A stretch of 13,466 bases of DNA from JABSQH01 sp039177505 (GTDB lineage: Bacteria; Actinomycetota; Acidimicrobiia; Acidimicrobiales; Ilumatobacteraceae): assembly GCA_039177505.1 (NCBI GenBank), contig JBCDFR010000073.1:1-13466 (forward strand). The letters run 5' to 3'. Below are positions 1 to 7,004 of this stretch, piece after piece. The notes under the pieces are model-generated. The model was not told where the DNA came from and made no database searches. It was given only the letters and a program-made list of their open reading frames with translations. The translations under genes were made by a program, and so were the position numbers. Positions within the stretch are counted from its first letter, which is position 1. Each line of letters begins with the position of its first letter.

Positions 1-69
1 CGGATCGAACTCGCCGAGTTCACCAACGACGGCTACGTACGCCACGCCAGCTATGTCGAACTGGTCTGA
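1..69 (+). CDS. C-terminal fragment of an upstream gene, possibly an ATP-dependent DNA ligase
   Basis: Frame 1 is open from the left edge to a TGA at 67-69 and encodes the last 22 residues of a protein. The segment contains AEFTNDGYVRHASYVEL. This resembles the extreme C-terminus (OB-fold end) of ATP-dependent DNA ligases and LigD-type ligases, where a pattern like aEwT.dG.lRHp.f.gL is typical. The sequence shows only that a G/C-ending open frame stops here; the ligase assignment is inferred from a short motif. It could be another protein that ends in a similar strand. The next gene starts about 75 bases later on the same strand. Confidence 0.5.
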   Translation, partial: RIELAEFTNDGYVRHASYVELV

Positions 70-143
70 GCCGTCGGTTTCGACGGTCGACCTCGCGTGA
101 GAGCGCTGCACACCGGAGGCGCCGATCGGGCATGCTGACGACC

Positions 144-482
144 ATGAGTGTTGTCAAGATCAATGCCATCACCGTGCCGCCAGGGATGGGTGACAAGCTC
201 GAACAGCGCTTTGCCGGTCGGGCCAAGATGGTCGAACAGTTCGATGGGTTCGAAGACTTCCAGCTGCTGCGGCCCACCGAGGGCGAGGAGCGCTACTTCG
301 TGTACACCCGCTGGGCGTCCGAAGAGCACTTCCAGGGATGGCTGCAGAGTCAGGACTTCGAACGGGGCCACGCCTCCGGACAAGCCGACGGCAACGCCCC
401 GAGCGACGGACCGCCGCGCCAGCCGGTGGCCCAAGGCGCCGAGCTGATGAGTTTCGACGTCGTCGAACACGTCACCAAGTAG
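144..482 (+). CDS. mhuD: MhuD-like heme-degrading monooxygenase (ABM fold)
   Basis: This encodes a 112-residue single-domain protein of the antibiotic-biosynthesis-monooxygenase (dimeric ferredoxin-like) superfamily. It is close to mycobacterial MhuD, which opens heme in the cytoplasm to release iron. The N-terminal stretch SVVKINAI and the block FQLLRPTEGEERYFVYTRW follow MhuD closely. The residues known to matter in MhuD are present: Asn7, Trp66, and a His at residue 76, one position off from MhuD His75. The ATG at 144 is chosen because it puts Asn7 and Trp66 in register with MhuD. An in-frame ATG at 132 would add four residues and lies nearer a GGAGG at 115-119, so it cannot be excluded. 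The C-terminal part (residues 77-95) is longer and more polar than in MhuD. No iron-uptake or IdeR-type site was recognised upstream. Confidence 0.85.
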   Translation: MSVVKINAITVPPGMGDKLEQRFAGRAKMVEQFDGFEDFQLLRPTEGEERYFVYTRWASEEHFQGWLQSQDFERGHASGQADGNAPSDGPPRQPVAQGAELMSFDVVEHVTK

Positions 483-491
483 CCACCCTCT

Positions 492-541
492 CCCAAATAC
501 CGGGGATTTCGTGCGCTTTGCGCACGTTTTGGCAACAAGAA
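492..541 (+). repeat. Intergenic hairpin repeat, copy 1
   Basis: This element of about 50 bases begins 10 bases after the mhuD-like stop codon. It matches a second copy at 5196-5246 (opposite strand) at about 36 of 48 aligned positions without gaps. Shared blocks include CCGGGGATT, CGTGCG, a T-rich loop and GCACGT. The centre is a 6-bp stem, CGTGCG/CGCACG (510-515 and 521-526), with a five-base loop. The match was found by eye; no family is known to me. Confidence 0.6.
510..530 (+). terminator. Probable Rho-independent terminator within repeat copy 1
   Basis: CGTGCG-CTTTG-CGCACG forms a perfect 6-bp stem with a 5-base loop and is followed at once by TTTT (527-530). It lies 27 bases after the mhuD-like stop codon and 63 bases before lysC, so it would end the upstream transcript. 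The U-tract is short, so termination may be partial. Confidence 0.5.
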
Positions 542-593
542 CCGAGCAAATCCCGAACTGGTCAGCCACCGGCTTCGATACCCTTTCTCAGCC

Positions 594-1844
594 GTGGCGC
601 TGCTCGTTCAGAAGTACGGCGGGACCTCCGTGGCCGACCCAGATCGGATTCACGCCGTTGCAGACAACATCGCCTTCACCAAGCGGCGCGGTGACGATGT
701 CATCGCGGTCGTGTCGGCGATGGGCAAGACCACCGATCGGCTGATCGGCCTCGCCGACTCGGTGTCTCGCACCCAACCGGGGCGCGAGATGGACATGCTG
801 CTGACCACCGGCGAACGACAGACCGCGGCGCTGATGACGATGGCGTTGGCCGATCGAGGGATCGACGCGATCAGCTTCACCGGAAGCCAGGTAGGGATCA
901 TCACCGACACCTCGCACGGCAAGGCGAAGATCCTCGAGGTCAAGGGCGATCGCGTCCGCAATGCGCTCGCCGAGGGCAAGGTCACCGTGATCGCCGGGTT
1001 CCAAGGCGTGAGTACAGCGAAAGAGATCACCACGATGGGGCGCGGTGCGTCCGATCTCACGGCTTCGGCGATGGCCAAGGCGATGGACGCCGATGCCTGC
1101 GAGATCTACACCGACGTCACCGGCGTATTCAGCGCCGACCCACGGATCGTCCCGCGGGCGCGCAAGCTCTATCGCATCAACTTCGACGAGATGCTCGAGA
1201 TGGCGGGCGCCGGGTCGAAGGTCCTCGCGCTGCGGTCGGTCGAGTTCGCCCGCAACCACGACGTACCCCTCCACGTCCGCTCCGCATTCACGTGGGAGCT
1301 CGGGACGTGGGTCAGCAACGAGGAGGCTTCGATGGAAGACCCAATCATCTCCGGTGTGGTCACCGACATGACCGAGGCCAAAGTCACCGTGTTCGGCGTG
1401 CCGGACCGTCCCGGCGTGTCGGCGGCGCTGTTCGAACCACTCGCCGATGCCAACGTCAACGTCGACATGATCGTGCAGAACACTTCCACCGAGGGCACGA
1501 CCGACATCAGCTTCACGATGCCGATGGCCGACATGGCCGAAGCCGAAGCGATCGTCCGCCGCGTCGCCGACGAGATCGGTGCGACCGGCGTGACCCACGA
1601 CAACGACATCGCCAAGGTGTCGCTCGTCGGTGCTGGCATGAAGTCGTCACCCGGCATTGCCGCCAAGATGTTCCGTGTCCTCGCCGACGAAGGCGTGAAC
1701 ATCGAGATGATCTCCACCTCGACGATCCGCGTCTCGGTGGTCACCTCTGCGGGCCACATGGAACTTGCCGCCCGAGCGCTGCATACGGCGTTCGGCCTCG
1801 ACTCCGCCGACGAATACAGCGCACCACTGCCCGAGCGCACCTGA
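594..1844 (+). CDS. lysC: Aspartokinase (aspartate kinase), alpha subunit
   Basis: This encodes a 416-residue aspartokinase, which phosphorylates L-aspartate to 4-phospho-L-aspartate at the head of the lysine, diaminopimelate, threonine and methionine pathway. The N-terminal KYGGTSV motif (Lys7) opens the amino-acid-kinase domain (about 1-245). It is followed by two C-terminal ACT regulatory domains, with recognisable segments AKVTVFGVPDRPG, QNTSTEGTTDISFT, GAGMKSSPG and ISTSTIRVSVV. Length and layout match the actinobacterial alpha2beta2 enzymes, which are feedback-inhibited by lysine plus threonine. The GTG at 594 is the only start that keeps the KYGGTS motif near the N-terminus. No Shine-Dalgarno sequence is visible before it. 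A TACCCT -10-like hexamer ends 9 bases upstream, so a leaderless or near-leaderless mRNA is possible. No lysine riboswitch was recognised in the short leader. Confidence 0.95.
   Translation: MALLVQKYGGTSVADPDRIHAVADNIAFTKRRGDDVIAVVSAMGKTTDRLIGLADSVSRTQPGREMDMLLTTGERQTAALMTMALADRGIDAISFTGSQVGIITDTSHGKAKILEVKGDRVRNALAEGKVTVIAGFQGVSTAKEITTMGRGASDLTASAMAKAMDADACEIYTDVTGVFSADPRIVPRARKLYRINFDEMLEMAGAGSKVLALRSVEFARNHDVPLHVRSAFTWELGTWVSNEEASMEDPIISGVVTDMTEAKVTVFGVPDRPGVSAALFEPLADANVNVDMIVQNTSTEGTTDISFTMPMADMAEAEAIVRRVADEIGATGVTHDNDIAKVSLVGAGMKSSPGIAAKMFRVLADEGVNIEMISTSTIRVSVVTSAGHMELAARALHTAFGLDSADEYSAPLPERT
1321..1326 (+). promoter_or_regulatory. Internal Shine-Dalgarno site for the LysC beta subunit
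   Basis: AGGAGG lies inside the lysC reading frame, five bases before the ATG at 1332. A consensus ribosome binding site inside a coding region, at the position where beta-subunit starts are known in actinobacterial lysC, supports use of that start. Confidence 0.7.
1332..1844 (+). CDS. lysC: Aspartokinase beta subunit from an internal in-frame start
   Basis: An in-frame ATG at 1332 (Met247 of the full enzyme) would yield a 170-residue protein made only of the two ACT regulatory domains. A perfect AGGAGG (1321-1326) stands five bases before it, a stronger ribosome binding site than the one for the full-length start. The predicted N-terminus, MEDPIISGVVTDMTEAKVTV, is collinear with the known beta subunit start of Corynebacterium glutamicum LysC, which begins MEE and continues with a similar GVATD..EAKVTV segment. 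In that family the beta chain pairs with alpha to form the lysine/threonine-responsive heterotetramer. Translation from this site is inferred, not shown. Confidence 0.75.
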   Translation: MEDPIISGVVTDMTEAKVTVFGVPDRPGVSAALFEPLADANVNVDMIVQNTSTEGTTDISFTMPMADMAEAEAIVRRVADEIGATGVTHDNDIAKVSLVGAGMKSSPGIAAKMFRVLADEGVNIEMISTSTIRVSVVTSAGHMELAARALHTAFGLDSADEYSAPLPERT

Positions 1845-1873
1845 CTCGGCAGCCGGAACGCGGCGCGCACGCC

Positions 1874-2698
1874 TCAGCGGACGGTGGCGACGATCCAGTA
1901 GTGCCGGGGGTTGATCCCGTCGAACAGCTTGGTCTCCGCACCGTACGCGGCGACGTTGCTTTTCGGGTTTCGCCAGACCTGTAGGTCGTCGAGTAGGGGC
2001 GACAGCGGTCCGATGACCTCATCGGGCGCCAGGCGGTTCGCTTGCCACCCGAGACGGGCCGCCCAGCGCTGGCGCGCCAACCACGGGCCGAAGCTCGGTA
2101 TGCGGAACGCCGCGCGCATGAGTGCCCCGAGCGGCAATACCACGATGTCGGCGGCGCCGCGTGAGCGGTAGTTGAGGGCGATCTTTCCCCCGGGCCGGGT
2201 GATACGCACCGCCTCAGCGGTGAGGTCGAGCGCGTCGTCAGGATCGCAGTGCTGCAGGGTGATGTAACTGAACGCAACGTCGGTCGAGTTCGGTGCGAGA
2301 TCGAGCGTGTGACCGTCGGCGACACGACTGGTCCGCAGCCGATCGACCTTGCCGAACCGGGCAACGGTCTCGTGGCAGCGTTCGAGGAACCCGGCGTCGA
2401 GATCGCAGGCGACGACGACGCCGAACTCGCGGGTGAACGCGCTGGTCATACGACCGATACCGCAGCCGATCTCCACGAACGTCTGGTTCTCGCTCTCGTG
2501 CGTGCGCAGACCGAACACCGTGAGGTACGCCGGTACCTCCGCATCTCCGGTGGCCACGAACTCCTCGAGCGAACCGGCGTTGCGGTTCTCGTTGTTGAAC
2601 ACCCAACCCGTGGTCCGCACGACATCGTCGCCGCTCGCTTGCTGCTCACTGACGCGCCCAGCGGCCTTCCAGGGGACGAGCTGCGGGCGCCGACGCAC
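1874..2698 (-). CDS. Class I SAM-dependent methyltransferase, target unknown
   Basis: The gene encodes a Rossmann-fold methyltransferase of about 274 residues. Motif I is clear as FVEIGCGIGRMTSAF (about residues 74-88 from this start). It is followed by an acidic residue after strand beta2 (VVACDLDAGFL), a post-motif segment DVAFSYITLQHC, and ITRPGGKIALNYR. The C-terminal third, with Trp- and Arg-rich helices, carries no motif I can assign, so the methyl acceptor is unknown. The start is uncertain: GTG codons lie at 2731, 2698 and 2620, none with a good Shine-Dalgarno sequence. The first residues are Arg-rich with weaker GC3, while the sequence from WVFNNENRNAGSLEEF onward looks authentic. 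The gene sits on the opposite strand between lysC and asd, convergent with lysC (29-base gap) and divergent from asd. Confidence 0.8.
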   Translation of the reverse strand: MRRRPQLVPWKAAGRVSEQQASGDDVVRTTGWVFNNENRNAGSLEEFVATGDAEVPAYLTVFGLRTHESENQTFVEIGCGIGRMTSAFTREFGVVVACDLDAGFLERCHETVARFGKVDRLRTSRVADGHTLDLAPNSTDVAFSYITLQHCDPDDALDLTAEAVRITRPGGKIALNYRSRGAADIVVLPLGALMRAAFRIPSFGPWLARQRWAARLGWQANRLAPDEVIGPLSPLLDDLQVWRNPKSNVAAYGAETKLFDGINPRHYWIVATVR

Positions 2699-2803
2699 CG
2701 GGAGATCATGCCAGAGCCGACATCGACCCACCCAGCGCGGCCCGAAACCGGCGACCGCCTGCGGGCTCGGTGCCGTTAGCGTTTCACCCGTGATCGACCG
2801 CCC

Positions 2804-2811
2804 AGGAGAGG
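2804..2811 (+). promoter_or_regulatory. Ribosome binding site of asd
   Basis: AGGAGAGG ends six bases before the ATG at 2818. This is the clearest Shine-Dalgarno sequence for a whole-gene start in the window and fixes the asd start. It contrasts with lysC and the DMT exporter gene, which show none. Confidence 0.8.
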
Positions 2812-2817
2812 TGCATC

Positions 2818-3855
<1,038 letters not shown>

Positions 3856-3888
3856 CGGCCGACGGCGGAGCCGGCTCGGTACTGCGAC

Positions 3889-4137
3889 TCAGTCGTCCTC
3901 CACGTACCGCGCCAGCGCTTCGTTGAGATCTACCCCTTGGTGATTGGCCAAGGTAGCGACCCACGCAACGACGTCGCCAAACTCATGCACCTGCTGTTCG
4001 TAGGTCCCCTTGCGCACCGCCTGGGCCAACTCCCCGACTTCCTCAGCGAGCCATGCAACAGATGCCGCCACGCCACGCTCTCGGTCACGCTCGCCGTACT
4101 TCCGTTCAATTGCGGCCTGCAGCTCGCTGAGGTCCAT
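3889..4137 (-). CDS. MazG-like nucleotide pyrophosphohydrolase
   Basis: The gene encodes an 82-residue protein with the all-alpha MazG/NTP-PPase signature: EEVGE (Glu32, Glu33, Glu36) followed by EFGD (Glu52, Asp55). This EExxE...ExxD arrangement coordinates Mg2+ for hydrolysis of nucleoside triphosphates to monophosphate and pyrophosphate. The size fits the short, single-domain MazG-like proteins rather than full-length two-domain MazG. Its nucleotide substrate is unknown; family members range from house-cleaning enzymes to dCTPases. The ATG at 4137 is the natural start and leaves a complete N-terminal helix. The gene is divergent from the AEC permease gene (80-base gap) and converges on asd. 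Confidence 0.85.
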   Translation of the reverse strand: MDLSELQAAIERKYGERDRERGVAASVAWLAEEVGELAQAVRKGTYEQQVHEFGDVVAWVATLANHQGVDLNEALARYVEDD

Positions 4138-4165
4138 GCTCGGACAGTAGCGGCGGCCAGAATAC

Positions 4166-4206
4166 GAGGCGATGAACGTGGACGCCTCGACTCAGGCGTG
4201 GAGGCG
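4166..4206 (+). promoter_or_regulatory. Possible two-state leader hairpin before the AEC permease gene
   Basis: Three segments alternate: GAGGCG (4166-4171), CGCCTC (4183-4188) and GAGGCG (4201-4206). The middle one can pair with the first (7-bp stem counting the flanking C4165-G4189 pair, 11-base loop) or with the third (6-bp stem, 12-base loop). The third segment is part of the purine-rich GGAGGCGG just before the GTG at 4218, so the second pairing would hide the ribosome binding site. An ATG at 4172 opens a 19-codon upstream frame that ends at 4231, overlapping the permease start. Everything beyond the complementarity is inference. Confidence 0.3.
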
Positions 4207-4217
4207 GTGGGTGAGCG

Positions 4218-5183
4218 GTGAGCACCGGTGATGTCATCGTCGTCATCACGCCGTTGATCATCCCGGTGATCATCGGCTATGTCGTCGTGTGGCTCAAGTT
4301 GGCCGCGGCGAGCGACGCTCACGTGCTCAGCACACTGTTCTTCTACGTCGCTGCGCCGGCCTTGATCATCGTCACGCTGGCCCGAGAGGACATCGGTGAT
4401 CTCTTCGAGTACCGGCTCGTCGTCGGGTTCCTGGCGGTGGGCGCAATCGTGCAAAGCGGTGTGTACATGGTGTACCGCCAAGTACTCGGCCGTGACCAAG
4501 CCGTCGCCGCATTCGCGTCGTTCGCCGCCAGCAAGTTCAACGCCCTCTCGCTCGGCCTTCCCGCCATGATCGGACTGCTCGGAAGCCGGGCAATCATCCC
4601 AGTGGTGGTCGCAACGATCGTGACGCTGAGCGTCCAGGTACCTGTGACCGTGACCCTCGTGGACTTGGGGAAGGCCGGCGCGAGCACCAAGCTGCGCGAC
4701 ACGCTGCGAACGGCCGCCCGCTCGACCGCGACCAACCCGATCGTGATCGCCACCGCTGTCGGCGTCGTGATCGCCGCGATGGACGTGACGTTGCCCGTGA
4801 TCGTCTCCAGCTCACTCAGCACGCTCGGTGGCGCCGCTGTGCTACTCGCACTCGTCGCCCTTGGTATGACCCTCGATCTCGGCGACCTGCGGAGTGGGGG
4901 CGGTGAAGTGCTGGCGCTCTCGGCGGTGAAGTGTTTCGTCGCTCCGGCCGTTGCGTTGATGGTCGCGCTGATGCTCGAGACGTCTGACTTCTTCGCCGCG
5001 GCGATGGTGATCTTGTTCTGTCAGCCGACAGCGAAGGTCGTGTTCGCCATGGCTGAACAAGAGCAGACGTTCGTCAAGCCGGTGGCCGGCGTGGTCGCGC
5101 TCACGACCGTCGCCGCAATCGTCGTCCTGCCACTCTGGGTGGCGATCTCCGACAACGTCTGGCCAGATGCGTTCTCGATGTAA
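4218..5183 (+). CDS. AEC-family (auxin efflux carrier-like) membrane transporter
   Basis: The gene encodes a 321-residue, very hydrophobic protein with about ten predicted membrane helices in two halves, joined by a polar loop around residues 150-170. This matches the AEC/BASS-like permease fold. The segments TPLIIPVIIGYVVVWLKL at the start, ASKFNALSLGLPAMIGLLG in the first half and TNPIVIATAVGVVIA in the second are in the style of AEC proteins, which move small organic acids such as malate or malonate. The substrate here is unknown. The GTG start follows a GGAGGCGG about 10 bases upstream and gives a first helix beginning right after a short polar N-terminus. The gene stands alone on its strand. 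Its 3' end faces the lipoprotein gene across 60 bases holding repeat copy 2. Confidence 0.85.
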   Translation: MSTGDVIVVITPLIIPVIIGYVVVWLKLAAASDAHVLSTLFFYVAAPALIIVTLAREDIGDLFEYRLVVGFLAVGAIVQSGVYMVYRQVLGRDQAVAAFASFAASKFNALSLGLPAMIGLLGSRAIIPVVVATIVTLSVQVPVTVTLVDLGKAGASTKLRDTLRTAARSTATNPIVIATAVGVVIAAMDVTLPVIVSSSLSTLGGAAVLLALVALGMTLDLGDLRSGGGEVLALSAVKCFVAPAVALMVALMLETSDFFAAAMVILFCQPTAKVVFAMAEQEQTFVKPVAGVVALTTVAAIVVLPLWVAISDNVWPDAFSM

Positions 5184-5195
5184 CCGGCACCCGTC

Positions 5196-5246
5196 CTGTT
5201 CGCAGAGACGTGCAAAAAACGCACGGAATCCCCGGGATTTTGGTTA
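5196..5246 (-). repeat. Intergenic hairpin repeat, copy 2 (overlaps lipoprotein stop codon)
   Basis: Read on the minus strand, this copy starts at the TAA of the lipoprotein gene and runs away from it. It shares CCGGGGATT, CGTGCG, a T-rich loop and GCACGT with copy 1 at 492-541. The stem (5209-5225) is CGTGCG/TGCACG around TTTTT: a C-to-T change in the 3' arm turns a G-C pair into a G-U pair, so the 17-base hairpin is kept although the loop sequence differs. It lies between two convergent genes and may terminate one or both. The T-tract after the hairpin is poorer than in copy 1. Confidence 0.6.
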
Positions 5247-5564
5247 GGGGGCGATCTCGTCGCAGATGTCGCCTTCGGCGGTGTCGGCGCATCGGTCGCT
5301 GATGACGGTGTTCGGATCCTGGCCCATGAGGGCATCGGGGTACTTATTCGATGCGTCGACGAAGGAGGCGACGTCTGGACAGTTGGCGATCGCCGGGTCG
5401 ATGTCGGTGATCGCTTGCTCGTTGCTGTCCATGCCTGCAGCTTCCTGCATCGACGCCTCGCAATCGTTCTCGGGATCCGAGGTCTCACCATCGGAGCAGC
5501 CGGCGAACAATGCGACGGCGACGAGCGGAGCGAGCACGAGCGGAAGACGACGGCCACGAGTCAT
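5244..5564 (-). CDS. Small Cys-rich lipoprotein, paralogue of the one at 6080-6397
   Basis: The gene encodes a 106-residue protein with Arg residues at the N-terminus, a hydrophobic stretch and a lipobox-like LFAGC (lipidated Cys23), which points to a membrane-anchored, surface-exposed lipoprotein. The mature part is acidic and has four further cysteines (35, 62, 92, 101), likely forming two disulfides. It also has a KYPDALMGQDPNTVISDRC segment. The second lipoprotein in this cluster has the same cysteines at exactly the same spacing (27, 30 and 9 residues) and the same GQD..TV...RC motif, so the two are paralogues. The ATG at 5564 is chosen because it gives a normal lipoprotein signal. I recognise no family and assign no function. 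It is the last gene of the minus-strand run, 31 bases after the Nudix gene. Confidence 0.75.
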   Translation of the reverse strand: MTRGRRLPLVLAPLVAVALFAGCSDGETSDPENDCEASMQEAAGMDSNEQAITDIDPAIANCPDVASFVDASNKYPDALMGQDPNTVISDRCADTAEGDICDEIAP

Positions 5565-5595
5565 GGCCCTGACGCTAGTCGGCCGGAACCGGCAG

Positions 5596-6066
5596 TCACC
5601 GGTGCGCGTCGATCGCCGCAAGCAGCCGGTCGACGAACTGGACCTGCGCACTCACCAGCCGCAGGCGAGCGAGCGACGGCGTGCACCACTCGGCGCGGTC
5701 GACCTCGGGAAACGCTTGTGTACGACCACTTCGAGGCGGCCACTCGATCTCGAAGGTGTTGCTGTTGATCGTCGCCGCATCGAGGTCCGCTTCGACCGCC
5801 CAAGCGGTCACCATCTTGCCGCTCTTCTGGCGGATGACATCGAGCGCCACATACGGGCCCGCCGGCGCCGGGTGTCCGAGTTCCTCGGCGAACTCGCGGC
5901 GCGCCGCGTCGAGCGAGTCCTCGTCGTCGGAGTACTCACCCTTGGGAATCGACCACGCGCCCTCGTCCTTGTTGCGCCAGTAGGGGCCACCGGGGTGGAC
6001 GATGAGCAGTTCGATCTCCGCCCGGCGATGCCGGTACAGGAGCAAGCCGGCGCTGCGCGACGGCAT
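5596..6066 (-). CDS. Nudix hydrolase
   Basis: The gene encodes a 156-residue Nudix-fold protein. The Nudix box fits GX5EX7REUXEEXGU from Gly43 to His65: Gly43, Glu49, Arg57-Glu58 and Glu61-Glu62, with the last hydrophobic position replaced by His. Just before it, YWRNKDEGAWSIPKGEY places it near the uncharacterised actinobacterial Nudix group whose members share a WSIPKGE-type strand. Such enzymes cleave nucleoside diphosphates linked to another moiety (X), with Mg2+ or Mn2+; the X here is unknown. The ATG at 6066 starts right at the first beta strand of the domain. The protein has no signal peptide and should be cytoplasmic. It lies 13 bases after the upstream lipoprotein stop codon and 31 bases before the next lipoprotein gene, so the three are probably one transcript. 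Confidence 0.88.
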   Translation of the reverse strand: MPSRSAGLLLYRHRRAEIELLIVHPGGPYWRNKDEGAWSIPKGEYSDDEDSLDAARREFAEELGHPAPAGPYVALDVIRQKSGKMVTAWAVEADLDAATINSNTFEIEWPPRSGRTQAFPEVDRAEWCTPSLARLRLVSAQVQFVDRLLAAIDAHR

Positions 6067-6079
6067 CGTCAGCGACGGA

Positions 6080-6397
6080 TCAACCGGGGATTCCGTCGCA
6101 GGCCGGCCCGCTGACACCAGCCGCACACCGTTCGGTGACGACGGTCGCGAGATCCTGCCCGCCGAGCGTGTTGGGGAACTCCTCGGTGGCCGAAGCGAGT
6201 GCGTCGTAGCTGTCGCACACTTCGATCGCCGCATCGAGGTTGGTGTTCTGGTCATCGATGTCGTCGTCGTTGCCGCCCTCATCGACCGCGGTCTCGCACG
6301 CGTCCGCTGGTGCGGCGTCGTCGGAACAGCCGACGACGATCAGGGCGACGACGGACACAGCGGCGAGTATCGACCTCAAGAGCGCCGACGGTACCAC
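6080..6397 (-). CDS. Small Cys-rich lipoprotein, paralogue of the one at 5244-5564
   Basis: The gene encodes a protein of about 105 residues with a hydrophobic leader and a lipobox-like VVGC (Cys24 from the GTG at 6397). An in-frame TTG at 6379 gives a shorter leader beginning M-R-S-I-L and is also plausible. Neither start has a clear Shine-Dalgarno sequence. The mature part is rich in Asp and Glu, with cysteines 34, 61, 91 and 100. These are spaced exactly as in the downstream paralogue, and it shares the block (Y/F)P..L.GQD..TV....RC and a final CD.I. Overall identity is low, so the duplication is old or selection acts mainly on the fold. No known family was recognised. It lies 58 bases after marR and 13 bases before the Nudix gene. 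Confidence 0.72.
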   Translation of the reverse strand: MVPSALLRSILAAVSVVALIVVGCSDDAAPADACETAVDEGGNDDDIDDQNTNLDAAIEVCDSYDALASATEEFPNTLGGQDLATVVTERCAAGVSGPACDGIPG

Positions 6398-6455
6398 GCC
6401 ACCAAAGCTCGAACGCCAGCTACCTGCGGGAAGCGACGCCTCCGGTCGGCGCTCC

Positions 6456-6962
6456 TCACATGTCGCCAGCGGTGTCACCGAGATCGATGAGCAATCGTCG
6501 CAGCGATGCTGCCAGCGCCCTCCGCGCGCTCGGCGAAAGCACCGAGAGCAGCGCGCGCTCGAGGGCGAGGTGCTCAGGCGCAACCTGTTCGACCTTGGCG
6601 ATCCCCGCCGGAGTCAGCGACACTACAATGCTGCGCCGATCGGTCTCGCTCGGACGTCGCTCGACGAGCCCGAGGCCGACCAGACGATCGACACGGTTGG
6701 TGATCGCACCCGTGGTGACCATCGTCCGTTGGACCAGCTCGCCTGGCGTCGCCGCGTGCGGCGGCCCGCCTCGGTACAGCGTGGCGAGTACGTCGTACAT
6801 CCAGTCTTCGATGTCGAAGCGAGCAAAGTTCTCGCCGAGTCGACGGTCGATCAGGCGCGACAAACGCGAGATTCGACCGACCATGCCGATCGGCTCGGCA
6901 TCGAGGTCGGGGCGCATCGCCTCCCACTCGGCGACGATCTCATCGACGACGTCACGTGCCAT
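6456..6962 (-). CDS. MarR-family transcriptional regulator
   Basis: The gene encodes a 168-residue winged-helix regulator. The N-terminal dimerisation helices (about 1-60) are followed by a helix-turn-helix with MVTTGAITNRVDRLVGLGLVERR and the wing DRRSIVVSLTPAG, the classic MarR pattern. It is a one-component sensor, and no cysteine pair suggesting redox sensing is present. Its gene lies 42 bases after the M14 carboxypeptidase gene on the same strand, so the two are probably cotranscribed. Their common upstream region is shared with the divergent DMT exporter gene. That region holds a near-palindrome of the AT-rich type MarR proteins often bind, so autoregulation together with control of the exporter is a reasonable inference. 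No similar site was seen directly upstream of marR. Confidence 0.9.
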   Translation of the reverse strand: MARDVVDEIVAEWEAMRPDLDAEPIGMVGRISRLSRLIDRRLGENFARFDIEDWMYDVLATLYRGGPPHAATPGELVQRTMVTTGAITNRVDRLVGLGLVERRPSETDRRSIVVSLTPAGIAKVEQVAPEHLALERALLSVLSPSARRALAASLRRLLIDLGDTAGDM

Positions 6963-7004
6963 GGGCGCACCGTAGAGCCTCGAGCAGCCGCTGGCAGAGG
7001 TACG

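Noticed and set aside
483..593. Lysine riboswitch before lysC
   Set aside because: The 111-base leader is too short, is occupied by the hairpin repeat, and shows none of the conserved lysine-aptamer segments I could recognise.
3856..3888. Bidirectional terminator between asd and the MazG-type gene
   Set aside because: There is a short palindrome GAGCCGGCTC, but no T-tract on either strand and no stem with a usable loop.
6084..6096. Third occurrence of the repeat core CCGGGGATTCCGT
   Set aside because: The 13 bases match repeat copy 2, but they lie inside the last codons of a lipoprotein gene, in the opposite orientation relative to that gene and without the hairpin; a chance match in GC-rich DNA is more likely.
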